Positions 53,177-62,416 of a DNA stretch of 64,000 nt are shown in pieces. The notes below the pieces were generated by a model. It saw only the letters and a program-made list of their open reading frames with translations, was not told the origin of the DNA and made no database searches. Positions within the stretch are counted from its first letter, which is position 1. Each line of letters opens with the position of its first letter. Origin of the DNA: Brachybacterium subflavum. GTDB lineage: Bacteria; Actinomycetota; Actinomycetes; Actinomycetales; Dermabacteraceae. Made by a program: the position numbers and the translations under genes. The stretch spans positions 326,992 through 390,991 of the forward strand of contig NZ_VIGP01000004.1 in NCBI RefSeq assembly GCF_009299795.1, given 5' to 3'.

Positions 53177-54718
53177 TCAGCGGGTGCGCAGGGTCGGCAT
53201 CCCGAGGCCGACCGGCCCCTGCGGGGCCGGCGCGCCGGTCCCGCACGCGGCCCCGTCCTCGAGACCGGCCTCGCGCGCCTCCCACGCGTCGCCCGAGCGG
53301 GTGCGGCGCACGGTGAACGGGCTGTCGGCGATGAGGTAGTGCCCGGCCGCGCGGGTGACCGTCGTGGTCACGAGGTCGCCGGGGCGCGGCCTCACCCCGC
53401 CCCCTGGGCCCTCGGGCAGGGCCACGTGCACGAGCCGGTTGTCCGCCGCGCGGCCCGAGATGCGATGGGTGTCCGCGTCGCGCGTGCCCTCGCCCTCGGC
53501 GATGAGCACCTCGACCTCGCGGCCCTCGAAGGCGCGGTTCTCCTCGAGGCCGATGCGCTCCTGGAGGGCCGTGAGCCGCTCGAAGCGCTCGCGGACGACG
53601 TCGGGCGGGACCTGGCCCTCCATGGTCGCGGCGGGCGTGCCCGGGCGCACGGAGTACTGGAAGGTGAAGGCGCTCGCGAAGCGGGAGGCCTCGACGACCT
53701 CGAGCGTGCGCGCGAAGTCGTCCTCTGTCTCACCGGGGAAGCCGACGATGATGTCCGTCGTGATGGCCGCGTGCGGGATCCGCTCGCGCACGCGATCGAG
53801 GATGCCGAGGAACTTCTTCGAGCGGTAGGACCTGCGCATGCGCCGCAGCACGTCGTCGGAGCCCGACTGCAGCGGCATGTGCAGCTGGGGCATCACCGCC
53901 GGGGTCTCGGCCATCGCGTCGATGACGTCGTCCGTGAACATCGCCGGGTGCGGGGAGGTGAAGCGGATCCGCTCGAGGCCGTCGATCTCCCCGCAGGAGC
54001 GCAGGAGCTTCGCGAAGGCGCCGCGGTCCCCGAACTCGACGCCGTAGGAGTTCACGTTCTGTCCCAGCAGCGTCACCTCGATCGCGCCGCCCTCGACGAG
54101 GCCGCGGACCTCTGCGAGCACGTCGCCGGGCCGGCGGTCCCGCTCCTTCCCGCGCAGGGAGGGGACGATGCAGAAGGTGCAGGTGTTGTTGCAGCCCACG
54201 CTGATGGAGACCCAGCCGGCGTAGACCGACTCGCGGCGCGTCGGCAGCGTCGAGGGGAACACCTCGAGGGACTCGAGGATCTCGACCTCGGCGCGGGCGT
54301 TGTGGCGGGAGCGCTCAAGCAGCACCGGCAGGGAGCCGATGTTGTGGGTGCCGAAGACGACGTCGACCCAGGGCGCGCGCTCGGTGATCGCCGTGCGGTC
54401 CTTCTGGGCGAGGCAGCCGCCCACGGCGATCTGCATGCCGGGGTTCGCGTCCTTGCCGGGGCGCAGTAACCCGAGCGTCCCGTAGAGGCGGTTGTCGGCG
54501 TTCTCGCGCACAGCGCAGGTGTTGAAGACGACCACGTCGACCTCCCCGCGTCGAGGGTCGGCCCCGGCGGGCGCGGCGACGTATCCGGCCTTCTCGAGGA
54601 GCCCGGTGAGGCGCTCGGAGTCGTGGACGTTCATCTGGCAGCCGAAGGTGCGCACCTGGTAGGTGCCGCGGTCGGCGGAGGCGGCATCGGCGTTCTGCGG
54701 GGCGAGCACGGAAGTCAT
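53177..54718 (-). CDS. miaB: tRNA-2-methylthio-N6-dimethylallyladenosine synthase
   Basis: Radical-SAM methylthiotransferase that modifies A37 after MiaA. The 513-residue product has the N-terminal cysteine domain ([42 protein letters not shown]), the radical-SAM cluster motif [20 protein letters not shown] at about residue 170, [20 protein letters not shown], and a C-terminal TRAM RNA-binding domain ([20 protein letters not shown]). Start ATG 54718. The gene sits between ugpQ and gluABCD, the normal actinobacterial neighbourhood on the recA side. Confidence 0.97.
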   Translation of the reverse strand: MTSVLAPQNADAASADRGTYQVRTFGCQMNVHDSERLTGLLEKAGYVAAPAGADPRRGEVDVVVFNTCAVRENADNRLYGTLGLLRPGKDANPGMQIAVGGCLAQKDRTAITERAPWVDVVFGTHNIGSLPVLLERSRHNARAEVEILESLEVFPSTLPTRRESVYAGWVSISVGCNNTCTFCIVPSLRGKERDRRPGDVLAEVRGLVEGGAIEVTLLGQNVNSYGVEFGDRGAFAKLLRSCGEIDGLERIRFTSPHPAMFTDDVIDAMAETPAVMPQLHMPLQSGSDDVLRRMRRSYRSKKFLGILDRVRERIPHAAITTDIIVGFPGETEDDFARTLEVVEASRFASAFTFQYSVRPGTPAATMEGQVPPDVVRERFERLTALQERIGLEENRAFEGREVEVLIAEGEGTRDADTHRISGRAADNRLVHVALPEGPGGGVRPRPGDLVTTTVTRAAGHYLIADSPFTVRRTRSGDAWEAREAGLEDGAACGTGAPAPQGPVGLGMPTLRTR

Positions 54719-54827
54719 GATGCGACCAGGGTACGGCCCTCCGGCGGGAGCCCTGTGAAGGTCACCATGGGGTAACGGACCCGCCCGAGCGGGGATGTGC
54801 GCGGCCGCGAGAGCGTACGGTCACGCC

Positions 54828-55607
<780 letters not shown>

Positions 55608-55654
55608 CCGCCGCGCGCAGCCGCCCGGCACCGAAGGCACCGAAGGAGCCCGTC

Positions 55655-56626
55655 ATGTCACGCCAGCGTCCCGATCACGTCCCCACCGAGCACCCCTCCT
55701 CCCCCACCGGCCCCGTCGACCGCACCGGTCTCTCCCTAAGCCCCGGCGCCCTCAGCCGGCGCTTCTTCCTCACCGGCACGGTCGGCGCCGCCGCCGCGCT
55801 CACGCTCACCGCGTGCGGCGGGGGCGATGACTCCTCCGACGAGGTCGCCGACGTCGACTCCTCGAGCTTCGAGGAGGGCTCGACGATGGCGAAGCTCGCC
55901 GACGCCGGGAAGATCACCGTGGGCACAAAGTTCGACCAGCCCCTGTTCGGCCAGGCCGGGCCCGACGGCAACCCCACCGGATTCGACGTCGAGATCGCGA
56001 AGATGATCGCCGCTGCCCTCGGCATCACGGCCGACAAGATCGAGTGGACCGAGACCGTCTCGGCGAACCGCGAGCCGTTCATCCAGAACGGCCAGGTCGA
56101 CATCGTGGTCGCGACCTACACGATCAACGACGAGCGCAAGAAGGTCGTCGACTTCGCGGGCCCCTACTACATCGCCGGTCAGGCGCTCATGGTGCCCAAG
56201 GGCGACGACGCCATCCAGGGACCCGACGACCTCAAGGGCAAGAAGGTCAGCTCGGTCGAGGGCTCGACGCCCGCGCAGAACATCGAGGAGAACTACCCCG
56301 ATGCCGAGCTCGTCACCTTCGACACCTACTCCAAGTGCGTCACGGCCCTGAACAACGGCCAGGTCGACACAGTCACCACGGACAACGTGATCCTGGCCGG
56401 CTTCGTCGCCGCGGACAAGGACAAGCTGCAGATGGTCGACGACGGCAAGACCTTCACGAAGGAGCCCTACGGGATCGGTCTGAAGAAGGGTGACGACGCC
56501 TTCCGCGAGTTCATCAACGACACCCTCCAGAAGGCCTACGACGACGGCAGCTGGGCGGAGGCCTGGAAGTCGACGGCCGGGCAGGTCCTGCCCACCCCGG
56601 ATCCGCCGAAGATCGACCGCTACTGA
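55655..56626 (+). CDS. gluB: Glutamate-type ABC transporter substrate-binding lipoprotein
   Basis: Extracytoplasmic amino-acid binding protein anchored as a lipoprotein. The 323-residue product has a long N-region, a twin-arginine-like motif SRRFFLTG (residues 34-41), a hydrophobic stretch and a lipobox ending LTAC with Cys54, then the family-3 binding fold: AGKITVGTKFDQPLFGQAGP, GFDVEIAKMIAAALGI, NREPFIQNGQVDIVVATYTI and KVSSVEGSTPAQNIEENYPD. AAGGAG lies 7 nt before ATG 55655. The twin-arginine signal means it may be exported folded, which is notable for this family. Confidence 0.9.
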   Translation: MSRQRPDHVPTEHPSSPTGPVDRTGLSLSPGALSRRFFLTGTVGAAAALTLTACGGGDDSSDEVADVDSSSFEEGSTMAKLADAGKITVGTKFDQPLFGQAGPDGNPTGFDVEIAKMIAAALGITADKIEWTETVSANREPFIQNGQVDIVVATYTINDERKKVVDFAGPYYIAGQALMVPKGDDAIQGPDDLKGKKVSSVEGSTPAQNIEENYPDAELVTFDTYSKCVTALNNGQVDTVTTDNVILAGFVAADKDKLQMVDDGKTFTKEPYGIGLKKGDDAFREFINDTLQKAYDDGSWAEAWKSTAGQVLPTPDPPKIDRY

Positions 56627-56650
56627 GCGCCCGCCGCCGATCCGCCGCCC

Positions 56651-57298
56651 ATGGGAAGCCTCCTCGCCTCGCGCGCCGCCATCTGGGACGCGTTCACCAC
56701 CACCCTCTTCCTCGCCGCCACCGCCGGGGTGCTCGCAGTGCTGCTGGGGACGCTGCTCGCCGCCATGAGGGTCTCCCCCTACATGCCGCTGCGCACCGTG
56801 GCGACCGTGTACACCGAGTTCCTGCGCAACACCCCGCTCACGATCGTCTTCTTCTTCTTCGTGTTCGTGACGCCCTCGATGGGCTTCACCTTCGCCTATA
56901 AGGTGGCGGCGGTGATCGCGCTGACCTGCTACACCTCGGCGTTCGTCGCAGAGGCGGTGCGCTCCGGCATCAACTCGGTGGCGGTGGGCCAGGCGGAGGC
57001 CGCGCGCTCGCTGGGCATGTCATTCGGCCAGAACCTCGCGATCGTGGTGCTCCCCCAGGCCTTCCGCACGGCGATCCCGCCGCTGATCAGCGTGCTCATC
57101 GCCCTGGTGAAGAACACGTCGGTCGCGGGCGCCTTCAGCGTGCTCGAACTGTTCGCGCTCTCGAAGCGGCTGACGAACGTGCACTCCTCCGACGTGATCG
57201 CGATCCTCGTGGGCATCGCGCTGTGCTATCTCGTCATCTGCATCCCGCTCGGCCGGCTCGCGGCGGCCCTCGAACGGAAGGCGGCGTTCGCACGATGA
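56651..57298 (+). CDS. gluC: Glutamate-type ABC transporter permease 1
   Basis: Membrane subunit of the importer. The 215-residue product has about five hydrophobic segments and the HisM/GluC family signatures VYTEFLRNTPLTIVFFFFVF, CYTSAFVAEAVRSGINSV and GQAEAARSLGMSFGQNLAIV, the last containing the EAA loop (EAxxxLG) that contacts the ATPase. It starts 24 bp after gluB and overlaps gluD by 4 nt. Confidence 0.9.
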   Translation: MGSLLASRAAIWDAFTTTLFLAATAGVLAVLLGTLLAAMRVSPYMPLRTVATVYTEFLRNTPLTIVFFFFVFVTPSMGFTFAYKVAAVIALTCYTSAFVAEAVRSGINSVAVGQAEAARSLGMSFGQNLAIVVLPQAFRTAIPPLISVLIALVKNTSVAGAFSVLELFALSKRLTNVHSSDVIAILVGIALCYLVICIPLGRLAAALERKAAFAR

Positions 57299-58164
57299 GC
57301 AGCGGTCCCGTCCTGTACGACGTCCCCGGACCCGACGAGAAGCGTCGCGAGAGACGCGTGAGCTGGGTGGTCGGCGCGATCGTCGTCATCGTCCTCGGGC
57401 TGCTCGGGTGGCGCCTGGCGGCCAACGGCGTGTTCGACGACCGGTGGCGGATCCTCGTCGAGGCGCCCCCGAACTTCGCCGGCTACCAGGTGCAGGACAT
57501 CTGGTCGGCCGTCTTCCGGGGGCTGCTCAACACGCTGCTGGCCGCGGTGATCTCCCTGCCGCTCGCGATGATCCTGGCGATCCTCCTGGTCTCGCTCCGC
57601 TCGGCGCCGTGGCGCGGTCTGCGGTGGCTCGCCTCGGCGGTGATCGAGATCTTCCGTGCGCTGCCCGTCGTGCTCGTCATGCTGTTCGGGATCCTGGTGC
57701 TCCCCGGCGCCTCGCCCCTGGTCGCCGTGGTCTTCGGCCTCGTCGTCTACAACGCGGCGGTCTTCGCGGAGATCCTGCGCGCGGGCATCAGCGCGCTGCC
57801 TGCCGGCCAGACCGAGGCCGCGTACTCGCTGGGGATGCGCAGCGGTCTGATCTACCGCACGATCCAGCTGCCGCAGTCGGTGCGCATGATGCTCCCCTCG
57901 CTCATCGCCCAGGGCGTCGTCCTCATCAAGGACTCCTCGCTCGGGTACATCGTGGGCTACGCGGAGCTGCTGCGCCAGATCAGCCGGGTCGCCGACGCGC
58001 TCACCAACGCCGACTACCTGCTCCCGCTGCTGGCCGTGGGCGCCGCCGTGTTCGTGACCCTCAACGTGCTGCTCTCGCGCCTGGCGGTGTGGGTCCAGCG
58101 CCATGGGCGTCTGCAGCGCCGGGGCGCCCGCGTGGCGCGCACCGCAACTCTCGTGGAGGAGTGA
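57295..58164 (+). CDS. gluD: Glutamate-type ABC transporter permease 2
   Basis: Second membrane subunit of the importer. The 289-residue product starts at ATG 57295 (overlapping the gluC stop by 4 nt) with a charged cytoplasmic N-tail and then hydrophobic segments. Family signatures are FRALPVVLVMLFGILVLPGA, FGLVVYNAAVFAEILRAGIS and GQTEAAYSLGMRSGLIYRTI with the EAA loop, followed by LIKDSSLGYIVGYAELLRQI. The last 25 residues form a basic C-tail. recX converges on it after a 28-bp gap. Confidence 0.9.
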   Translation: MSSGPVLYDVPGPDEKRRERRVSWVVGAIVVIVLGLLGWRLAANGVFDDRWRILVEAPPNFAGYQVQDIWSAVFRGLLNTLLAAVISLPLAMILAILLVSLRSAPWRGLRWLASAVIEIFRALPVVLVMLFGILVLPGASPLVAVVFGLVVYNAAVFAEILRAGISALPAGQTEAAYSLGMRSGLIYRTIQLPQSVRMMLPSLIAQGVVLIKDSSLGYIVGYAELLRQISRVADALTNADYLLPLLAVGAAVFVTLNVLLSRLAVWVQRHGRLQRRGARVARTATLVEE

Positions 58165-58192
58165 CCCGCCCGCCGCAGCGCCCTCAGCGTCT

Positions 58193-58825
58193 TCAGCGCC
58201 CGGTGGCGGCGAGGAGCTCGCTCGAGACCACGCGCCGGATGAGCGCGCCGTCGTAGCCGCGACGGCGCAGGTACCCCTCGAGGCGGCGGGCCATGCGGGC
58301 GCGCTCTGAACGATCCTCCATGTCGGTGCGGCGGCTCTCGGGTGCGATGCGGCAGCGCACGAGCTCGCGGCAACGCTCCTCCTCCTCGAGCTCCGCGTGC
58401 TGCGGCGTGCCCGCCTGCGCCACCAGCGCCGCGTCGATGTCGGCGTCCGCGACGCCTTTCGCCTCGAGCTCGCGCCGCAGCGCCTCGTCCGCCAGACCGC
58501 GGAGCTCCCGGCGCTGCATCACCCAGTCGCGGGCGAAGGCCGCGTCGTCGATGAGGTCCGCGCGGGCGATCCGCTGCATGACCTCGTGGGCCACATCGGC
58601 CGGGACCTCGCGCTCGCGCAGGCGCGCGGACATCTCCCCGGCGCTGCGTCGCCTGGTGGCGAGCAGGCGCATGAGATACCGGCACTGGGAGACGACCTGC
58701 TTCTCGCGCTCGCGCTCGGCTTCGGTGGGCTCGGCGGGAGCGCGGGCGAGGATCTCGTCGGTGCGCGCGGCGAGGTCGCGCTGCACGGGGGCGCGGTGCG
58801 CGGGCGTGGGGTGGGTCGGTGTCAT
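58193..58825 (-). CDS. recX: RecA regulator RecX
   Basis: Inhibits or modulates RecA filaments. The 210-residue product is charged and helical, with the three-helix RecX repeats: QCRYLMRLLATRRRSAGEMS, RLREREVPADVAHEVMQRIA, RADLIDDAAFARDWVMQRRE and ARRLEGYLRRRGYDGALIRR. The N-terminal 45 residues are poorly conserved. It follows recA by about 107 bp on the same strand, as in other actinobacteria, so it is likely SOS-induced by readthrough from recA. Confidence 0.93.
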   Translation of the reverse strand: MTPTHPTPAHRAPVQRDLAARTDEILARAPAEPTEAEREREKQVVSQCRYLMRLLATRRRSAGEMSARLREREVPADVAHEVMQRIARADLIDDAAFARDWVMQRRELRGLADEALRRELEAKGVADADIDAALVAQAGTPQHAELEEEERCRELVRCRIAPESRRTDMEDRSERARMARRLEGYLRRRGYDGALIRRVVSSELLAATGR

Positions 58826-58932
58826 GGCTCAGGGGTCCTGGGGACGAGAGCGCGCGACGGCATGGGATGCATGCCGCCGCGCGCTGGGTCGGATTCCGTC
58901 CCGGTCATGGCTGACCGATCCGGGTGGCCGGA

Positions 58933-60054
58933 TCAGATCGTCGCCGGGACGTCCTCGTCGAGGAACTCGCCGGCGTCGAAGGACTCACCCTCGGCCTCGG
59001 CCGGAGCCTCCTCCTTGACGGCGTACTCGCCCACACCGAGGGTCTGCAGGATCTTCTGCTCGATCTCGGCGGCGAGGTCCGGGTTGTCCTTGAGGAACTG
59101 GCGGGCGTTCTCCTTGCCCTGGCCCAGCTGGTCGCCCTCGTAGGTGAACCAGGCACCGGACTTGCGCACGATGCCGTTCTCCACGCCCATGTCGATGAGA
59201 CCGCCCTCGCGGGAGATCCCCTCGCCGTAGAGGATGTCGAACTCGGCCTGCTTGAAGGGCGGGGCCATCTTGTTCTTCACGACCTTGACGCGGGTGCGGT
59301 TGCCCACGGAGTCCTGACCGGTCTTGAGGGTCTCGATGCGGCGGATGTCCATGCGCACGGAGGCGTAGAACTTCAGGGCCTTGCCGCCCGTGGTGGTCTC
59401 CGGGCTGCCGAAGAACACACCGATCTTCTCGCGCAGCTGGTTGATGAAGATCGCGGTGGTGCCCGAGGAGGACAGCGCACCGGTGAGCTTGCGCAGCGCC
59501 TGGGACATGAGGCGCGCCTGCAGGCCGACGTGGGAGTCGCCCATCTCGCCCTCGATCTCCGCCTTGGGCACGAGCGCGGCGACGGAGTCGACGACCACCA
59601 CGTCCAGGGCGCCGGAGCGGATCAGCATGTCGGCGATCTCGAGGGCCTGCTCACCGGTGTCCGGCTGGGAGACCAGCAGGGCGTCGGTGTCCACGCCGAG
59701 CTTCTTCGCGTACTCGGGATCCAGGGCGTGCTCGGCGTCGATGAAGGCGGCGATGCCGCCGTTGCGCTGGGCGTTGGCGACCGCGTGCAGGGCCACCGTG
59801 GTCTTGCCCGAGGACTCCGGGCCGTAGATCTCCACGATGCGGCCACGGGGCAGGCCGCCGATGCCGAGGGCGGCGTCGAGGGCGACCGAGCCGGTGGGGA
59901 TGACCTCGACCGGAGGGCGGGTGTCATCGCCCAGGCGCATGATCGAGCCCTTGCCGAACTGGCGGTCGATCTGGGCGAGGGCGTTGTCGAGGGAGGACGC
60001 TCGGTCCTTGGACGCGCGGTCCTTGGGTGCGGAGCTGGACTTCGCTGCGGGCAT
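58933..60054 (-). CDS. recA: Recombinase RecA
   Basis: Central recombinase and co-protease for LexA cleavage. The 373-residue product has [20 protein letters not shown], the Walker [39 protein letters not shown], Walker B region [20 protein letters not shown], loop L2 [20 protein letters not shown], and the C-terminal domain ending in an acidic tail [20 protein letters not shown]. Start ATG 60054. A LexA box 180 bp upstream and a terminator just beyond it indicate a dedicated SOS promoter. Confidence 0.98.
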   Translation of the reverse strand: MPAAKSSSAPKDRASKDRASSLDNALAQIDRQFGKGSIMRLGDDTRPPVEVIPTGSVALDAALGIGGLPRGRIVEIYGPESSGKTTVALHAVANAQRNGGIAAFIDAEHALDPEYAKKLGVDTDALLVSQPDTGEQALEIADMLIRSGALDVVVVDSVAALVPKAEIEGEMGDSHVGLQARLMSQALRKLTGALSSSGTTAIFINQLREKIGVFFGSPETTTGGKALKFYASVRMDIRRIETLKTGQDSVGNRTRVKVVKNKMAPPFKQAEFDILYGEGISREGGLIDMGVENGIVRKSGAWFTYEGDQLGQGKENARQFLKDNPDLAAEIEQKILQTLGVGEYAVKEEAPAEAEGESFDAGEFLDEDVPATI

Positions 60055-60234
60055 GTTCTGTTCCTTCCGGGGAGCCGGTGCGACCGGCGGATGCGTGCCG
60101 TGCGGCCACACTAGGTCGACGGTCGGACATCCGGGAGGATCCCGCCCCGCCTGTGGATGGAGGGCCCCTGTGGAGGACCCGTGGGCGAGGGCGGATCGGT
60201 CCTGTGCGGAACCGGTCGTCGGGCGCCACGATAC

Positions 60235-60250
60235 CCGAACAGATGTTCGA
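60235..60250 (-). promoter_or_regulatory. LexA box upstream of recA
   Basis: CCGAACAGATGTTCGA matches the operator TCGAAC-N4-GTTCGA at 11 of 12 defined positions, as does the box at the LysM gene. On the minus strand, TATCGT (60233-60228) just downstream is a possible -10, so LexA would occlude the promoter. It lies between the terminator of the DUF3046 transcript and recA. Confidence 0.85.
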
Positions 60251-60264
60251 ACGCACGTATGCGA

Positions 60265-60298
60265 CACGCGGCGCGCCGGTCGTCCGGCGCGCCGCGTG
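60265..60298. terminator. Terminator between the DUF3046 gene and recA
   Basis: Perfect 15-bp GC stem (60265-60279 with 60284-60298), 4-nt TCGT loop, no T-run. It stops transcription coming from the ClgR-like/DUF3046 genes before the recA promoter. Confidence 0.8.
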
Positions 60299-60338
60299 GA
60301 AGAAGGGCCCGCGTGCTGGCGAGGCGCCCTGCGGCCCC

Positions 60339-60563
60339 TCAGCGATGCCGCAGCTCGGGAGGGATCTCCCAGCGCCGCGACTCCGGGACGTCCATCTCGT
60401 CGCACAGAGCGGTCCAGACCGCCCGCACGTCCTCGCCCTGGGCGATCGCCTGGGCGGGGGTGCGGTGGCCGAGCCGCGCGAGGGCGAGCTCCTGCGTGTA
60501 CGTCGTCGCGAGGGTGCGCCCGAAGACGTGGTCCGCGAGCTGCGTGTACTCGCTGCGGCGCAC
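60339..60563 (-). CDS. DUF3046 family protein
   Basis: Small actinobacterial protein (74 residues) of unknown function that is characteristically found just upstream of recA. The sequence begins [20 protein letters not shown] and contains [20 protein letters not shown] and [20 protein letters not shown], all typical of the family. It starts one base after the ClgR-like gene stop (GTG 60563), so the two are cotranscribed, and is followed by the terminator before recA. Confidence 0.95.
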   Translation of the reverse strand: MRRSEYTQLADHVFGRTLATTYTQELALARLGHRTPAQAIAQGEDVRAVWTALCDEMDVPESRRWEIPPELRHR

Positions 60564-60564
60564 G

Positions 60565-60870
60565 TCAGGCGGCGCCGACGAGGCTCTCGGTGCCGTCGGC
60601 CAGACCCTCGGGGATGGTGTCGGGGATGCTCATGCCCTCGGCCACGGCGATGCGGTCGGAGACCTCGCGCAGCACGAAGGACAGGGGCATGCCGAGCGCC
60701 TCGGTGACCGAGGAGAGCAGCTCGCTCGAGGCCTCCTTCTGGCCGCGCTCGATCTCACTGAGGTAGCCCAGCGAGACGCGGGCGTCCGAGGAGACCTGTC
60801 GGAGGGTGCGACCCTGGGAGCGCCGGGTCTCGCGCAGGACGTCGCCGAGCTCCTGGCGGAAGAGGATCAT
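60565..60870 (-). CDS. XRE/ClgR-like helix-turn-helix transcriptional regulator
   Basis: DNA-binding regulator, 101 residues. The Cro/C1-type helix-turn-helix is at about residues 17-45: [20 protein letters not shown], followed by [12 protein letters not shown] and a C-terminal part [20 protein letters not shown]. Size, position upstream of recA and DUF3046, and domain layout match ClgR, which activates clp protease genes in actinobacteria; direct targets are not visible here. ATG 60870 chosen over an in-frame extension to 61200 that is low-complexity. Confidence 0.8.
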   Translation of the reverse strand: MILFRQELGDVLRETRRSQGRTLRQVSSDARVSLGYLSEIERGQKEASSELLSSVTEALGMPLSFVLREVSDRIAVAEGMSIPDTIPEGLADGTESLVGAA

Positions 60871-61209
60871 GGGTCGGACTCCCTTCGTGTGCGCGGGGGC
60901 GGCCGTGGCCGCATCCGCGTGTGCGTGCGTGTCCCTGCGGGGGGTGCGGAGCGCCCCGGCGGGGAGCTGCGCTCCCGCGCGCAGGGTCCCGGGACGGGTG
61001 GTCGCGCGGGCGGGCGCCGGGTGTCCGGGGCGCCGTGCGCGGGTGGGATTCATCGTGCTCATCACGGTGAGTGCAACGTCCCGACCGCTCCGGGTGTTCC
61101 CGATCCTACGGTCGGCTCCCTCGGAGAACCCAGTGCATTGCCCCTCATGACGCTGTGCGGACGGGCCGTCGAACCCCGGCCGAGGGTCCCCTCGGCGCAT
61201 CGCGCGAGG
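60871..61209. other. Leader region upstream of the ClgR-like gene
   Basis: About 340 bp between the pncC stop and the regulator start. The frame on the minus strand is open but gives an Ala/Pro/Thr-rich product, so I read it as non-coding. It should hold the promoter of the regulator gene; no certain element or ClgR operator was found. Confidence 0.5.
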
Positions 61210-61740
61210 TCAGAAGGGGGCCTGCGCCATCCGCTCGAGCTCGGTGCGCAGCAGGTCGAGCGCGACGCCGACGCTCTCCTCACGGATCTCGGCGCGAGAT
61301 CCGGCGAGATGCAGCTCACGCTCGAGGGCGATCCGGGACTCCGGCGCGGACCGCTCCCCGCCCCCGCGCACCGCGACGGCGAGGTGGACGGTCCCCTCGG
61401 GGACGCCGCGATCGTCGGCCCCCGGACCGGCGACCCCGGTGGTCGACACGGCGAGATCGGCGTCGTAGAGGGCGAGGGCGCCGCGGGCCATGGCCCGGGC
61501 GACCTCCGCCGTGACGGCGCCGGTGCGCTCGAGCTCGGAGGCGTCGACCCCGAGCACGCGGTGCTTGGCCCCGTAGGTGTAGCAGGCCGCTCCCCCGGCG
61601 ACGCATGCGCTCGCGCCGGGAACGTCCACGAGCCGCGCGACGACGGCTCCGGCAGTGAGCGACTCCGCGGTCGCGAGCTGCAGCCCGGCCTCGGTCGCGA
61701 GAGCGATCACCGCCCGGGCGGTGTCCGGGGACCCGCTCAT
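61210..61740 (-). CDS. pncC: Nicotinamide-nucleotide amidohydrolase (CinA C-terminal domain)
   Basis: Deamidates nicotinamide mononucleotide in NAD recycling. The 176-residue product is the stand-alone CinA C-terminal domain: LATAESLTAGAVVARLVDVP, ACVAGGAACYTYGAKHRVLG, GAVTAEVARAMARGALALYD, VSTTGVAGPGADDRGVPEGT, with the family active-site serine and glycine-rich loop. The competence-associated N-terminal domain is absent, which is common in actinobacteria. Its ATG overlaps the pgsA stop by 4 nt. Confidence 0.92.
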   Translation of the reverse strand: MSGSPDTARAVIALATEAGLQLATAESLTAGAVVARLVDVPGASACVAGGAACYTYGAKHRVLGVDASELERTGAVTAEVARAMARGALALYDADLAVSTTGVAGPGADDRGVPEGTVHLAVAVRGGGERSAPESRIALERELHLAGSRAEIREESVGVALDLLRTELERMAQAPF

Positions 61741-62345
61741 CGGCGGGAGGTCGAGGAGAGGGCCTCGCGACGCAGCCGCAGGCCGTCCTTGAGGTTCACC
61801 AGGCCCGAGTAGACGGTGAGGACCAGGGCGATCACCACGAGGGCGAGGCCGATCCAGCGCGCCGGGCCCCACCACAGCTCGAAGGGCAGCAGGCAGAAGG
61901 TGATCGCGATCGTCTGCATCATCGTCTTGGTCTTGCCCGCGAGGTTCGCCGGCAGCGCGCCGTACTTGAGGATCGTGAAGCGCATGATGGTGATGCCGAA
62001 CTCGCGCAGCAGGATCAGGATCGTCATCCACCAGGGGATGTACTCCCAGACCGAGAGCATGACGAAGGCGGCGCCGGTCATGGCCTTGTCCGCGATCGGG
62101 TCGACGATCTTCCCGAAGTCGGTGATGAGGTTCCGGCTGCGGGCGAGGTGCCCGTCGAGGAAGTCCGTGATCATCGCGAGCACGAAGATCGCCGTGATCA
62201 CGAGCCGCCCGGAGATGACGTCCGGGTAGAAGGCGGCGACGACGACGAACACCGGCACCATCACGCAGCGGATCATCGTGAGGATGTTCGCGATGTTCCA
62301 CAGCGGGACGGGCGGGGCGTCCGGGTGGGTCTGCGGGGCGTTCAT
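61737..62345 (-). CDS. pgsA: CDP-alcohol phosphatidyltransferase, probable phosphatidylglycerophosphate synthase
   Basis: Membrane enzyme that makes phosphatidylglycerophosphate from CDP-diacylglycerol and glycerol 3-phosphate. The 202-residue product has several hydrophobic segments and the CDP-alcohol phosphatidyltransferase motif FLDGHLARSRNLITDFGKIV followed by DPIADK (D-x2-D-G-x2-A-R-x8-G-x3-D-x3-D). Position beside ftsK and pncC is the usual actinobacterial arrangement. Start ATG 62345; the stop overlaps the pncC ATG. Confidence 0.93.
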   Translation of the reverse strand: MNAPQTHPDAPPVPLWNIANILTMIRCVMVPVFVVVAAFYPDVISGRLVITAIFVLAMITDFLDGHLARSRNLITDFGKIVDPIADKAMTGAAFVMLSVWEYIPWWMTILILLREFGITIMRFTILKYGALPANLAGKTKTMMQTIAITFCLLPFELWWGPARWIGLALVVIALVLTVYSGLVNLKDGLRLRREALSSTSRR

Positions 62346-62416
62346 GCCTGCTCCTCGGTCGGCGTCGATGACGCCCGGTCGGGACTCGCGGTGTCGATCG
62401 CTCGGGCGCCGACGGC

